Shown here: positions 17,766 through 27,372 of the stretch, piece after piece
Numbering within the stretch: position 1 is the first letter of the stretch
Layout: every line of letters starts with the position of its first letter
Notes under the pieces: model-generated
The model's database searches: none
Told to the model about the DNA's origin: nothing
Seen by the model: the letters and a program-made list of their open reading frames with translations, nothing else
Translations under genes and position numbers: made by a program
Assembly: GCF_014645535.1 (NCBI RefSeq)
Contig: NZ_BMLX01000002.1
Span: 1 to 64,000 of the forward strand
Source of the DNA: Silvimonas iriomotensis
GTDB lineage: Bacteria; Pseudomonadota; Gammaproteobacteria; Burkholderiales; Chitinibacteraceae
Reading direction: 5' to 3'
Length of the DNA stretch: 64,000 nucleotides

Positions 17766-17797
17766 CAGCGCCCGCATGATCGGGCGTTGTTTTTTAG
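17766..17797 (+). terminator. Rho-independent terminator after map
   Basis: GCGCCCG, loop catgat, CGGGCGT followed by a run of six T. It lies 12 bases after the map stop and before the dbpA ribosome site. Confidence 0.8.
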
Positions 17798-17822
17798 AAC
17801 TGATTGATTGCAAGGACTGCCT

Positions 17823-19214
17823 GTGACCAGGAAGACCCCCTTCTCTGCTCTGCCGTTGTCGGCCGCGCAACTGGCCAACCTGGCCAGCCTTGAATACCAC
17901 GAAATGACGGACATCCAGGCCAGAAGCCTGCCGCTCATTCTGGAGCGCAAGGACGTCATCGCCCAGGCCAAGACCGGCAGCGGCAAAACCGCTGCGTTCG
18001 GCCTGGGTTTGCTGCATAACCTGAACCCGACACTGTTTGCCATCCAGGCGCTGGTGATCTGCCCCACGCGTGAACTGGCCGACCAGGTCGCCAAGTCGCT
18101 GCGGCAACTGGCACGGCACATGGACAACATCAAGATCCTGACCTTGTGCGGCGGCACGCCCATGGGCCCGCAGATCGGTTCGCTGGAGCACGGCGCGCAT
18201 ATCATCGTCGGCACGCCGGGCCGCCTGCACGATCACCTTGCGCGTGGCACGCTGGACCTGCGCCGCGTCAGCATGCTGGTGCTTGATGAAGCCGACCGCA
18301 TGATCGACATGGGTTTTTACGAGGAAGTGGTGAACATTGTCCGCCAGTGCCCCAAGCATCGGCAGACCATGCTGTTCTCTGCGACGTACACCGAAGATAT
18401 CCGCAAGCAAAGCGCCGGTTTCCTGCGCCAGCCGGTCGAGATCAAGGTGGAGTCTTTCCATGACGCCAGCCGCATCGAACAGCGGTTTTACGATGTCGAG
18501 CACACGGCCCGCAACGATGCCGCAGCGCAGATCATTGAGCACTTCCGCCCGGTGTCCACGCTGGCCTTTTGCAACACCAAGATCCACTGTCGTGAGCTGA
18601 CCCAGGCGCTGCGCGCCCGCGGGCTGTCCGCTGCGGCGTTGTACGGCGATATGGAACAGCGTGACCGTGATGAAATCCTGGTGCGCTTTGCCAACCGCAG
18701 TTGCTCTGTGCTGGTCGCCACCGACGTCGCTGCGCGCGGTCTGGATATTGCCTCGCTGGACATGGTGCTGAATGTGGATGTCTCTCGCGATGCAGAAGTG
18801 CACGTTCACCGTATCGGCCGGACTGGTCGCGGTAAAGAACGTGGTCTGGCAGTGACGCTGGCGGCGGCAGAAGAGAAAAAATGGGTGCGCCTGATCGAGG
18901 AATACCAGCAAGGCGTCAAAGCCGTGTGGCATCACCTGAACGAAGCCACGCCGGCCGACGGCAGAACCTTGCAACCGCCCATGTCGACGCTGGAAATCGC
19001 CTCTGGCCGCAAAGACAAACTGCGCCCGGGTGATGTGCTGGGCGCGCTGACGGGCGAAGCCGGCTTCAAGGGCGAGCAGATCGGCAAGATCAACGTGTTC
19101 GACTTCTCTACCTACGTCGCGGTGGAACGCAATATCGCGTTTGAGGCGCTCAAGCGGCTGGGCAACACCAATATCAAGGGCAAACGCTACAAGGTGCGCT
19201 TGATTGAGGAGTAA
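17823..19214 (+). CDS. dbpA: ATP-dependent RNA helicase DbpA
   Basis: A DEAD-box helicase used in 50S ribosome assembly, directed to hairpin 92 of 23S rRNA by its C-terminal domain. It has 463 residues (E. coli 457). Motifs present: TGSGKT, PTRELADQ, TPGR, DEAD in VLDEADRMIDMGF, SAT, ARGLDI and HRIGRTGR. The DbpA RNA-binding domain follows (about 390-463: KLRPGDVLGALTGEAG and NIKGKRYKVRLI). The GTG at 17823 was preferred over a TTG at 17808 because AAGGA lies six bases before it. Confidence 0.93.
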   Translation: MTRKTPFSALPLSAAQLANLASLEYHEMTDIQARSLPLILERKDVIAQAKTGSGKTAAFGLGLLHNLNPTLFAIQALVICPTRELADQVAKSLRQLARHMDNIKILTLCGGTPMGPQIGSLEHGAHIIVGTPGRLHDHLARGTLDLRRVSMLVLDEADRMIDMGFYEEVVNIVRQCPKHRQTMLFSATYTEDIRKQSAGFLRQPVEIKVESFHDASRIEQRFYDVEHTARNDAAAQIIEHFRPVSTLAFCNTKIHCRELTQALRARGLSAAALYGDMEQRDRDEILVRFANRSCSVLVATDVAARGLDIASLDMVLNVDVSRDAEVHVHRIGRTGRGKERGLAVTLAAAEEKKWVRLIEEYQQGVKAVWHHLNEATPADGRTLQPPMSTLEIASGRKDKLRPGDVLGALTGEAGFKGEQIGKINVFDFSTYVAVERNIAFEALKRLGNTNIKGKRYKVRLIEE

Positions 19215-19219
19215 ACACG

Positions 19220-19240
19220 GCGCGGCCTGCGCCGCGCTTT
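19220..19240 (+). terminator. Short GC-rich terminator-like hairpin after dbpA
   Basis: A perfect 7-bp stem GCGCGGC / GCCGCGC with loop ctgc and only three T follows the dbpA stop. It overlaps the end of the convergent HAD gene. Confidence 0.5.
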
Positions 19241-19871
19241 AACCCGCCAGCAGGCCGGGCAATTCATCCATGTGGTGAAACGCCCTTGCCCCTGCGGGCA
19301 CCGTATCGACCAGCCCGTGCGGCTGGTAAAACAGTGCCTGCATTCCCGCTGCCACCGCCCCGGTCACTCCGGTGGGGCTGTCTTCCACCACCACGCAGCG
19401 TGCAGGCGCGGCGCCATAGTGCGCGGCCACGTGCAGGAACAAACCGGGATCAGGTTTCCAGATACCCACGTCATACGCGCTGAACAGACGCTCGCCAAAC
19501 CAGGGCGCCAGCCCCGTGACGGCCAGCGCATGGCGCATTTTGGCCAGCGGACCGTTAGAGACCAGACAGAACGGCAGTTGTAACTGGCGGATCATGGCCA
19601 GTACGCCGGGCATGGGCTGCAGTTCTTCATCAAAGAGCTGCGCGACGCGGGCGCGATAGCGGGTTTCAAAGTCGGCAGGCAACGGCTGGCCGGTACGGCG
19701 GGCAAGGTCTGCGGCAATGGGCGCAAACTTCACGCCCCGGTAGCGCGCCACCATGCCTTCCAGCGTTTCATCCAGTTGCGGCAGCAATTCCAGGAAGGCC
19801 TGGTTACACAAGCGCTCGCTGTCGACCAGCGTGCCATCCAGATCAAAACAGACCAGTTCTACCGCAGACAT
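19239..19871 (-). CDS. HAD-superfamily phosphatase (beta-phosphoglucomutase/YieH-like)
   Basis: A small cytosolic phosphatase of 210 residues. Motif I is DLDGTLVDS near the N-terminus, motif II is LVSNGP, the lysine motif is KPDPGLF, and motif IV is VVVEDSPTG. The helical cap between motifs I and II places it in subfamily IA, with 6-phosphogluconate phosphatase and similar enzymes. The substrate cannot be told from sequence. The start MSAVELV at 19871 matches the family. Confidence 0.88.
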   Translation of the reverse strand: MSAVELVCFDLDGTLVDSERLCNQAFLELLPQLDETLEGMVARYRGVKFAPIAADLARRTGQPLPADFETRYRARVAQLFDEELQPMPGVLAMIRQLQLPFCLVSNGPLAKMRHALAVTGLAPWFGERLFSAYDVGIWKPDPGLFLHVAAHYGAAPARCVVVEDSPTGVTGAVAAGMQALFYQPHGLVDTVPAGARAFHHMDELPGLLAG

Positions 19872-19929
19872 CCCGTACGACCCCAAGCGTGAAACAGTCG
19901 CTCAGCATACCGGGCAGCGCGGTGGGTGA

Positions 19930-20235
19930 CTAGGCAACAGGTTGCGCTGCAGCAACGACAATTTCCTCGCCAAACAAGGTATGGATTTCCGGCTGGACCA
20001 GCGCCAGCATGCTGAAGGCAGTGCCGGTTTCCATAAAGCGATCTGCCGCCGCACGACAACTGGATTCGTCTTCCCACACCAGACGATCAAAGAAATAGCC
20101 GTCGCCTTCATACAGTTCATAGGCGACAAACCCAGCCTGGACGCGCAACCAGGCCAGCATGTCCTGTGTCAGGGCCAGAAAAACATCATGTGCATTGGGA
20201 TCTTTAAGGCGAGATTGAACCAGCTGGACAAACAT
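19930..20235 (-). CDS. ABM-fold (dimeric alpha-beta barrel) protein
   Basis: 101 residues. The opening MFVQLVQSRLKD, then AWLRVQAGFVAYELYEGDGYF and LVWEDESSCRAAADRFM have the spacing of antibiotic-biosynthesis-monooxygenase-like proteins, which form ferredoxin-like dimers acting on quinols or as stress proteins. CGGAG lies upstream of the ATG. It stands alone in a minus-strand series of small genes. The family assignment is by pattern only. Confidence 0.65.
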   Translation of the reverse strand: MFVQLVQSRLKDPNAHDVFLALTQDMLAWLRVQAGFVAYELYEGDGYFFDRLVWEDESSCRAAADRFMETGTAFSMLALVQPEIHTLFGEEIVVAAAQPVA

Positions 20236-20420
20236 GAATGCTCCGACAAAGTTTATTTCACATTGAATTACAGCTTACATATTAAACAAGAAATAAAAAA
20301 TGTGCTGGTCATTATGTAACAATACGCACCGCGCCAGCCGCAGCGTTAACCGCATTGCACAATGACATTAGCATGAACTGGTTGCCCGTAGATGTGATGC
20401 AAATCCCAATATCAACACAA

Positions 20421-20453
20421 CAAAAAAAGCACGCTGGCTGCGTGCTTTTTTTG
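20421..20453. terminator. Rho-independent terminator
   Basis: AAAAAAAGCACGC, loop tggct, GCGTGCTTTTTTT lies 17 bases beyond the stop of the minus-strand gene at 20470. The T run is good on both strands. Confidence 0.88.
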
Positions 20454-20469
20454 TTGGGGCAGCCGTGGC

Positions 20470-20880
20470 TTACTGGGCAGCCGAGGCGCGCGGCGCGCGT
20501 GCGCTGGTCGGTGTCGCCAGATCCCATTTGCCATCGCTGCCTTTGCAGTACGACGGGTTCATTGAATCGTTCTGTACCTTGTTGGAGAACTTGAGACTGA
20601 CCTGGCGGCAGCTCAAGCCATTGCGTTCAAACTCCCGCGTGGGCGTGATTTTGACGCTGGTCACGTTAGAGGTTTGCGTGTCGGCATTGCTCCACGTTTC
20701 ACTCTGGCCAATCTTGCTGTTCTCCAGCGCGTCTTCAATGCTTTTGTCCAGACTGGCAATTTCGTCAGGCTTGAGGCGGCTGAGCGGTGTATTGCTCATG
20801 AAACCAAGGCCAGCCGCGTGGACCTGGCCCAGCAAGACGGCACAGATCAATGCGGCGGTGATGGTGTAACGGGTTTGCAT
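20470..20880 (-). CDS. Secreted protein, 17-kDa surface-antigen-like
   Basis: 136 residues with a Sec signal (MQTRYTITAALICAVLLGQVHA). The mature part has the pattern of the C-terminal domain of the 17-kDa surface-antigen group: a substituted WENPDTG segment (ETWSNADTQTSN), then a PTREF strand, then SCRQVSL and YCKGSDGKWDL, where two cysteines may pair. The lipobox of true family members is missing, so it is probably periplasmic. The start at 20880 has AAGGA upstream. Confidence 0.6.
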   Translation of the reverse strand: MQTRYTITAALICAVLLGQVHAAGLGFMSNTPLSRLKPDEIASLDKSIEDALENSKIGQSETWSNADTQTSNVTSVKITPTREFERNGLSCRQVSLKFSNKVQNDSMNPSYCKGSDGKWDLATPTSARAPRASAAQ

Positions 20881-20968
20881 CCTTTTCTTCCTTTGTGTTT
20901 TGCGGCTCAACGCCCTTCATCTTAGAGCGCGCAGGGCGAGCTTGCTGGCAAACGCATGGCGCCCACGT

Positions 20969-22387
20969 TCAGACCGAGAAATCCGCAGCGTAATCCGCTT
21001 CTGTTCTGGCTTGCAGGCGGCCGGACCGGCAGGCTTTGGAAAACGCGTCGTAGTCGATATCAACCTGATCGGCATAGGCCATGGCATATCTGGCCAGTGC
21101 GGTGGCCATGCTGTCGCTCTTGCCGATATAGCCGCTGACCTCGGCCGCCATGCCACCGGCCCGGGCATGCGCCCGTGCCAGCACCCAGCCACACGCACGG
21201 GCATACCCTTTGAGGCGTTCCGTATCGTACAGATCGACCTGGGCGGAGACTTTCATGTCACGCAACTGGCGGAAATAAAAATGCCGCCCTGAAGGGCCGG
21301 TGGACCAGCCCAGGAAAATATCGCTGGAGGCCTGCATCATGCGCTGGCCATCCACCACGCGCCGGCCCTGGTGCTGCAGCGGCGATTTGCTTTTTACATA
21401 AGGCGCCAGCACCGAATCACGCGCTTCCTTGATCTGCATGAACAGCGGCTTGCCCTGGTCATCCATCAACAAAGCCACGAGGCAACGCGTGCCCACACTC
21501 CCGACGCCGACCACCTTGAATGCCATGTCATGCAATGAGAACCGTTCCAGCAACTGGCGGTGGCTGGGGGCGATGGTGCCCACATATTCTTTGTACAACT
21601 TCTTCATCAGCGCTTCCGGGCCGCCAAGTTGCACCCAGTCGTCCACCTCGTCAAACAAGGTGGTGTTGCTGTGAATGTGGAACACGGCTGGCGGCGCATC
21701 ACGGATTTTCCATTGCCCGTTATCCAGCACGCCCAGCTTGGGCAAAAGTTCTTCGCTGCTGCGCCGGTCGGCCTTGGCAATCCCTTCCTTGACGATCTTG
21801 CGGCCTTCGGCAGAACGGGATTGCTCCAGCAAGCGCTCGAAGGTGATCTGTTCGTACCAGACTTCCAGTTCACCCATTTGCGCGTATTCGGCCATGTATT
21901 GCTGGTAGGTGCGCGCGGCGGTGTAGGCCATTTCTTCTGCCGCCGGGTCACCATGCCCCAGGTGCCGCCCGGCTACGCCAAAACTGGCGCACAAGCGCTT
22001 GAGATCCCACTCCCACGGGCCGGGATGGGTTTCATCAAAGTCATTCACATCAAAAATCAGATTGCGTTCCGGCGTGGCAAACCCGCCAAAATTGGAGAGA
22101 TGACTGTCACCGCAAATCTGGAAATAAATGCCGGAATCGGGCGTGCCGGACAAATCATGCGCCTGCAAGATGGCACTGCCGCGAAAAAACGCAAAGGGCG
22201 AAGCCAGCATGCGGGCGTAGCGCAGCGGCACCAGCCGCGACACGCGGCCTTCGCTATTGGATTGCAGCAACAGGATCGGGTCCCGATCGCACTTGCCGGG
22301 ATGCTCATGCGCGCCGCGTTTGACGGCCTTGCGTGCCTGCAGACCGCGGTCAATCCGTTCTTCCAGGGTGGCTTGCTGTTTTTGCAT
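20969..22387 (-). CDS. DUF2252 family protein
   Basis: 472 residues, cytosolic. DUF2252 proteins are distant relatives of aminoglycoside-phosphotransferase-like kinases. Here the kinase-type residues appear as ICGDSHLSNFGGF (near 105-117) and FDVNDFDET (near 125-133), followed by the conserved PGPWEWDLKRL and GVGSVGTRC segments. No function has been established for the family. The start MQKQQATLEE at 22387 has AGGAG six bases upstream. Confidence 0.85.
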   Translation of the reverse strand: MQKQQATLEERIDRGLQARKAVKRGAHEHPGKCDRDPILLLQSNSEGRVSRLVPLRYARMLASPFAFFRGSAILQAHDLSGTPDSGIYFQICGDSHLSNFGGFATPERNLIFDVNDFDETHPGPWEWDLKRLCASFGVAGRHLGHGDPAAEEMAYTAARTYQQYMAEYAQMGELEVWYEQITFERLLEQSRSAEGRKIVKEGIAKADRRSSEELLPKLGVLDNGQWKIRDAPPAVFHIHSNTTLFDEVDDWVQLGGPEALMKKLYKEYVGTIAPSHRQLLERFSLHDMAFKVVGVGSVGTRCLVALLMDDQGKPLFMQIKEARDSVLAPYVKSKSPLQHQGRRVVDGQRMMQASSDIFLGWSTGPSGRHFYFRQLRDMKVSAQVDLYDTERLKGYARACGWVLARAHARAGGMAAEVSGYIGKSDSMATALARYAMAYADQVDIDYDAFSKACRSGRLQARTEADYAADFSV

Positions 22388-22497
22388 TTGTGGCTCCTGC
22401 TGTGTTCTGGTGAGTTCATTCACGACAGATAGTCACAGGATAGCCCGCCCTGCGGCGATTGCCTGCAAGGCGCGACGTCACTCAGCCAGCAACGGGA

Positions 22498-23274
22498 TCA
22501 ATCAGGAAACAGCATGGAGGCAGTCAGGCGCACACCCCAGCCAGGCGCGCTGTCAGGGCGGCTGATCCAGTATTTGCCTTCCACGCCGAGCATGGCTTTC
22601 TCGCTGCCGACCGAGAACATGCGCGATAAACCCGCGCTGACCGGCACGGTCCAGACCTTGCCCAGCCAGTCGTACGTGGTTTCAGAGCCGACGGACCAGA
22701 CATAGCCCGAACTTTGGCTGAACGAGACAAAGGGCTGCACGGCCGAGGTACTGGCGTTGCCATGCAGCGCCGGTACGGTATACGACCAGATGTGATTGGC
22801 TTCGACGCCCCAGCTCCAGTGGTCGCTCTGCATCATCAGCACGCCAGACGGGCCGGCGCCCCAGCGCGGCAAGCCATTGGGGGAATTGAGCGTGCTTTCG
22901 CCCAGATACGCCGTGCCGCCACCCAGGACCCAGTCACCATCATTGACTTTGCTGGGCAACAGCAACAGGTTCTGTACGTCCTGGCCACTACCGTAGGGGT
23001 TGGAACCGGGCAAGAGATCAGAATGCGCACCGCTCAACAGCGGTTGCGACACCACCGACCACTGATTGCTGACAGCATAAGCAGACGGGCCAAAGCTGGC
23101 CCCTTTGGCATCCCAGGCGTTACCGGCGGTATTCAGGCCCAGCCGCGCCGGCACCAGCACGTTGTCGGTCGTGTCTGGCTGCACCGGGACAAAGTCCTCA
23201 TCGGCCCATGCCGCGCCGGCAAGGCAGGCGGCCAGCGCGCATCCCGCTCCAAGCTTGATCCAGCCCGTGTGCAT
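22498..23274 (-). CDS. Exported protein, probable outer-membrane beta-barrel
   Basis: 258 residues with a signal peptide (MHTGWIKLGAGCALAACLAGAAWA). The mature protein is rich in aromatic and glycine residues in alternating strands (for example QSDHWSWGVEANHIWSY), with a long strand-turn pattern. It ends in SMLFPD rather than a terminal Phe. It resembles proteins that databases call neuromodulin or transporter in outer-membrane solvent-response contexts, but I cannot name the family firmly. The ATG at 23274 was chosen because GGGAG lies six bases before it. Confidence 0.6.
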   Translation of the reverse strand: MHTGWIKLGAGCALAACLAGAAWADEDFVPVQPDTTDNVLVPARLGLNTAGNAWDAKGASFGPSAYAVSNQWSVVSQPLLSGAHSDLLPGSNPYGSGQDVQNLLLLPSKVNDGDWVLGGGTAYLGESTLNSPNGLPRWGAGPSGVLMMQSDHWSWGVEANHIWSYTVPALHGNASTSAVQPFVSFSQSSGYVWSVGSETTYDWLGKVWTVPVSAGLSRMFSVGSEKAMLGVEGKYWISRPDSAPGWGVRLTASMLFPD

Positions 23275-23584
23275 ACCCATCTCCCGGCCCGTTGCGCCAC
23301 GTTGGCGGCGGTACCGTTTTTTTTTCGATCTTGTATTTGTGCATGCAGGGTGGCGTGTGCAACATGCCCCCGGCGCATTGGTCATTGCTCACCCATAACG
23401 TTAGACGGTTGTAAGTCTTTGTGTTAGGCAGACTGTTGGAGAAACAACGCCGCCGGTCAGCCAGAGCGCGCTGTGCCGGGGTCAGCAGCGCCACCGTATG
23501 GCGCGCTGCGTCAATAACGACGCGGATCGCAGATATGACAAAGCCCGGCGAGCCGGGCTTTGCAGGCACTGACAGGAAAACGGA
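23275..23584. other. Intergenic stretch, no gene seen
   Basis: This lies between the start of the exported protein and the end of the MFS gene, both on the minus strand. Apart from the hairpin at 23540-23561 I see only a probable promoter region. Short frames across it have no family signature. Confidence 0.4.
23540..23561 (-). terminator. Terminator-like hairpin after the MFS gene
   Basis: AAAGCCCGGC, loop ga, GCCGGGCTTT is a strong stem but has a short T tail. It is located 24 bases beyond the stop of the minus-strand MFS gene. Confidence 0.6.
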
Positions 23585-24802
23585 TCAGGCGATAACCGGC
23601 GTACGCGGGTTGCGCTGATGCAACACCACCGTCAGCACCACGCCAGCCGCTGCGGCCAGCGCGGCAATGCAGAAGATCGCCGGGTAGCCATAACCACTGA
23701 TCACCAGCCCCGCCACCGGGCCGATCAACCCGAGCGCGACATCCAGGAACACCGAATACGCACCCAGCGCCGCGCCACGGCTGGCGGCCGGCACCAGCGC
23801 AACGGCCTCTACCCCCAGCGCCGGGAACACCAGCGAAAAGCCGATCCCGGTCAGCGCCGCACCCAGCAGCGCCATGGTCGGCGTCAGCGCGTTCCACAAC
23901 AGCGTCAGGCCGATGCACTCCACCACAAACGACACGATGGCGACCTTGAAACCGCCGTAACTGTTGATACTGCGGGCGAAGATCAGCCGCGTGCCGACAA
24001 AGCAGATGCCGAACATCGACAAGGTAAACGCCGCGTTGGGCCAGTGCCGGCTGGCGTAGAACAGCGTGACGAAGGTAGCAATGGTGCCAAAGCCGGCCGA
24101 GCCCAGCGCCAGGCCGGTGCCATAGGCAAACACCTTGCCCAGCACACTGCGGAACGGCAACCGCTCGCCATGCACAATCGGGGAGGCCTTGCGCGGCAAC
24201 GCCAGCACCACACCCACAACGCCCAGCAGCATCACCACGATACCGATCGACGCAAAGCCCAGATGCTGCGTCAGCAACACCCCCACCGGTGCGCCCACAG
24301 CCAGCGCGCCATACGTGGCCACGCCGTTCCAGGAAATCACCTTGGCAGTATGTTGCGCGCCCACCGTACCGATACCCCAGGTAATCGCCCCGGTACCGCA
24401 ACAGCTCTCGGCACAACCCAGCACCAGCCGGCCCAGCAGCAGCAAGGTCAGGCTCAGCCAGGGGATATGGGTGGTAAACGCCGCGGCCAGCATGAATACG
24501 CCGCTGACACCGGCAGCAGCCAGGCCATACAGGACGGTGCGCTTGGCGCCAATGGTGTCAGACATGCGACCGGCATGCGGGCGACTGGCCAGCGTTGCCA
24601 GGTATTGCGCGCTGATGGCCAGACCTGCCAGCACCGAGCCATAGCCCAGATCGTTATGCACGTAAGAGGGCAACACCGCCAGCGGAATCCCGATGGTCAG
24701 GTACGCCAGAAATGTAAACAGGACGATACTGACCACGCGCAGCGTGACGTTTTCGTCCTGGGGATTATTCGTAACAGGGGGAATGCTGGATTCTGAAGAC
24801 AT
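23585..24802 (-). CDS. MFS transporter, YhhS/YfcJ-like
   Basis: 405 residues, about 12 membrane segments. The N-terminal half carries [23 protein letters not shown] and the motif-A loop [13 protein letters not shown], followed by [22 protein letters not shown]. This fits the YhhS/YfcJ branch of sugar-efflux-like transporters, some of which export glyphosate or arabinose. The start at MSSESSIP (24802) is the first ATG. It is divergent from an EamA exporter. Confidence 0.85.
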   Translation of the reverse strand: MSSESSIPPVTNNPQDENVTLRVVSIVLFTFLAYLTIGIPLAVLPSYVHNDLGYGSVLAGLAISAQYLATLASRPHAGRMSDTIGAKRTVLYGLAAAGVSGVFMLAAAFTTHIPWLSLTLLLLGRLVLGCAESCCGTGAITWGIGTVGAQHTAKVISWNGVATYGALAVGAPVGVLLTQHLGFASIGIVVMLLGVVGVVLALPRKASPIVHGERLPFRSVLGKVFAYGTGLALGSAGFGTIATFVTLFYASRHWPNAAFTLSMFGICFVGTRLIFARSINSYGGFKVAIVSFVVECIGLTLLWNALTPTMALLGAALTGIGFSLVFPALGVEAVALVPAASRGAALGAYSVFLDVALGLIGPVAGLVISGYGYPAIFCIAALAAAAGVVLTVVLHQRNPRTPVIA

Positions 24803-24984
24803 GAGTTGCGGCCGGTCTGGTCAAACATGGTTATTGCAAAGGCACAAAACTGGACCGGTCGGTTTGATGCGGAGCAGCAAAATGTGCACAAACTGAATGA
24901 TAGGCCCAAACCTGACGGCGCTGTATCATTCATGCCCGAAAATGACCGTTTTCTTATTTACAAACTGTACAAACGTAAATACCT

Positions 24985-25845
24985 ATGCTCTATCTGCTTG
25001 TCATCAACGTGGTCTGGGCGCTGTCTTTCAACCTGATCGGCATTTTTCTGGCCGGCCATGTAGATAGCGACTTCGCCGTACTCACCCGCGTCGCCATCGC
25101 CGGCCTCGTGTTCTTGCCCTTCACTGCCTGGGCCGCCATTCCTGCCATGCGCAAGCTGGGTACCATGGCTGCCGGCGCCTTGCAGTTTGGTGTGACTTAT
25201 CTGCTGCTGTATCGCTCGTTTCACTTTGTCAGCGTGGCCGAAGTCCTGCTGTTCACCATCTTCACGCCGATCTACATCACCTTGCTCGATGACCTGTACC
25301 AGCGCCGCTTCAACCGCCGTGCGTTCGGTGCCACCTTGCTGGCGGTGCTGGGCTCGTTGATCATCCGTTACGATCATATCGACGCCAACGCGCTGACCGG
25401 CTTTTTGCTGCTGCAACTGGCCAACCTGACCTTTGCTGCCGGCCAGGTCGGTTACCGGCAACTGGTGCGGCGCTACCCGGTGAACCTGCCGGAGTACCGT
25501 TCCTTCGGTTACTTCTTTGCCGGCGCGCTGATCGTCGCCCTGCCCTCGTTCCTGATCTTTGGCAACCCGGCCAGACTGCCGACGCTGCCAGAGCAGTTTG
25601 CCGTGCTCGCCTTCCTGGGCCTGGCGTCATCCGCGCTGGGTTTTTACTGGTGGAACAAAGGCGCCTGCATGGTCGATGCCGGCACGCTGGGCGCCATGAA
25701 CAACATGCATATCCCGATCGGGCTGCTGATCAACCTGGTGTTCTTTAACCAGCATGCCGACGTGCCGCGGCTGGTGGCTGGGGGCGTGGTGATGCTGGGT
25801 GCGGTGTGGTATTCCCGCGCCGGGCGTGATCGCCAAGCTCGCTGA
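24985..25845 (+). CDS. EamA/DMT-family transporter
   Basis: 286 residues with ten hydrophobic segments in two related halves, as in the 10-TMS drug/metabolite transporters (RhaT/EamA type) that export amino acids or carboxylates. The second half has LGLASSALGFYWWNKG and the final glycine-rich GGVVMLGAVWYS helix typical of the family. No strong ribosome site is visible before the ATG, though the frame and length fit homologues. A terminator follows. Confidence 0.85.
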   Translation: MLYLLVINVVWALSFNLIGIFLAGHVDSDFAVLTRVAIAGLVFLPFTAWAAIPAMRKLGTMAAGALQFGVTYLLLYRSFHFVSVAEVLLFTIFTPIYITLLDDLYQRRFNRRAFGATLLAVLGSLIIRYDHIDANALTGFLLLQLANLTFAAGQVGYRQLVRRYPVNLPEYRSFGYFFAGALIVALPSFLIFGNPARLPTLPEQFAVLAFLGLASSALGFYWWNKGACMVDAGTLGAMNNMHIPIGLLINLVFFNQHADVPRLVAGGVVMLGAVWYSRAGRDRQAR

Positions 25846-25853
25846 CCCGATAA

Positions 25854-25883
25854 CAAAAAGCCCCGGAAACCGGGGCTTTTTGT
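25854..25883. terminator. Bidirectional rho-independent terminator
   Basis: AAAAAGCCCCGG, loop aaa, CCGGGGCTTTTT lies between the convergent EamA gene and the end of the RND efflux operon. Confidence 0.9.
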
Positions 25884-25899
25884 TGGGACCAACCCGCAA

Positions 25900-27372
25900 T
25901 CACCTGGCCGATGCGGTCTGGTTTTGCGTCATTTGCGAGGCCTGCCAGCCGCCGCCCAGTGCCTTGACCAGCAACACGTTGGCGGTAAAGCGCCGTTGTT
26001 GCAGGTCCAGCGCGCTGCGTTCTGCGCTCAGCAAAGAGGCCTGGGTGGTCGCGACGTTCACGTAAGTCGCGGTCCCGGCTTTGTACTGGTTCAGCGCCAG
26101 GTTGGCGGAATCCTGGGCGGCTTTCACGGCCAGGTCCTGGGTTTGCGCTTCGTCTTGCAGGATGCGCAGGGTAGCCAGGTTGTCTTCCACTTCCTGCAGG
26201 CCGCCCAGTACGGTCTGGCGGTATTCGGCAACGGTAGCGTCGTACTGGGCTTCCGCTTCTTGCTGGCCCGCTTTCAACAGGCCGCCTTCGAACAGCGGTT
26301 GCGTCAGGCCGGCACCCAAAGACCAGATGCGGTTGGGCAGATCAAACAGGCTGCCCCACTCATTGCCCTGATAACCGCCGGAGCCGGACAAGGTCAGCGC
26401 CGGGTACATGGCTGCGGTGGCAACGCCGACATTGGCGTTGGCTTGCGCCACGGCGCGTTCAGCAGCGGCGATGTCGGGGCGGCGTTGCAGCAGGTCAGAC
26501 GGTACGCCAGCCGGCACATCCGGCAGCGTGGCAGTCAGGGCCGGCTGGGCTTCCAGGCTGAAATTGGCCGGGGCCTTGCCCATCAGGATGGCGATGGCGT
26601 GCTCAAGCTGCGCGCGTGATACGCCCAGATCGGTCAGCGATGCCTGTGCGGTCAGCAACTGGGTCTGCGCCTGGGCCACATCGGCCCGGGTCACGATACC
26701 GGCCTTGTACTGGTTCTGCGTGAGCGTCAGCGACTTCTGGTAGGCATCCACGGTCTGGGTCAGCAGCACTTTCTGGGCGTCGATCACGCGCAGCTGGAAG
26801 TAATCCTGGGCCAGTGTGGCCTGGGCCGACAACAGCGCAGCAGCAAGGTTGGCGGCAGACGCCTGGGTGCTGGCGTCCTGGGCTTCCACCTGGCGGCGCA
26901 CCTTGCCCCAGATATCCGGTTCCCAGCTGGCGTTGAGCACGGCACCGTAGTTATTCTTCACAGCGCTGCGTTGTACGGTGGTCTGCGAGCCACCGGTACC
27001 GCTCACGGTACTGGTGTTGCTCTGGCTGCGCGAGGCAGACAGATCCAGCCCCAGCGTCGGCCAGTAGGCAGCGCGGGCGACATCGCCTGCGGCCTGGGCC
27101 TGGCGATACTGCGCTTCAAATTGCTTGACGGTCTGGTTGGTGACCTTGATCTGGTCCATCAGGCCATTGAGCGTGCTGTCACCGTAGATTTCCCACCAGT
27201 TGCCACGCGGCGCCAGGTCTTGCGGGTTGGCCTGTTTGAAGCCGGCCGCTTCCTTGAACGCCGTGCCGGTATCGATCTGCGGCGCGCCTTTGTAATCAGG
27301 CCCCACCGCGCAACCGGAAAGCGCAGCCACCATGGCGAAGGTCATCAGGGTCAATGTCAGATTGCGTTTCAT
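25900..27372 (-). CDS. RND efflux outer-membrane channel lipoprotein (NodT/OprM family)
   Basis: The outer-membrane duct of the tripartite pump encoded just upstream. It has 490 residues with a lipoprotein signal and lipobox LSGC (Cys21), and two repeated OEP domains rich in long helices (AQAAGDVARAAYWPTLGLDLSAS, then KAGIVTRADVAQAQTQLL). The start codon directly abuts the mdtC stop, so it is the last gene of the operon. The length and GC-rich style match OpmB/OprM channels. Confidence 0.93.
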   Translation of the reverse strand: MKRNLTLTLMTFAMVAALSGCAVGPDYKGAPQIDTGTAFKEAAGFKQANPQDLAPRGNWWEIYGDSTLNGLMDQIKVTNQTVKQFEAQYRQAQAAGDVARAAYWPTLGLDLSASRSQSNTSTVSGTGGSQTTVQRSAVKNNYGAVLNASWEPDIWGKVRRQVEAQDASTQASAANLAAALLSAQATLAQDYFQLRVIDAQKVLLTQTVDAYQKSLTLTQNQYKAGIVTRADVAQAQTQLLTAQASLTDLGVSRAQLEHAIAILMGKAPANFSLEAQPALTATLPDVPAGVPSDLLQRRPDIAAAERAVAQANANVGVATAAMYPALTLSGSGGYQGNEWGSLFDLPNRIWSLGAGLTQPLFEGGLLKAGQQEAEAQYDATVAEYRQTVLGGLQEVEDNLATLRILQDEAQTQDLAVKAAQDSANLALNQYKAGTATYVNVATTQASLLSAERSALDLQQRRFTANVLLVKALGGGWQASQMTQNQTASAR

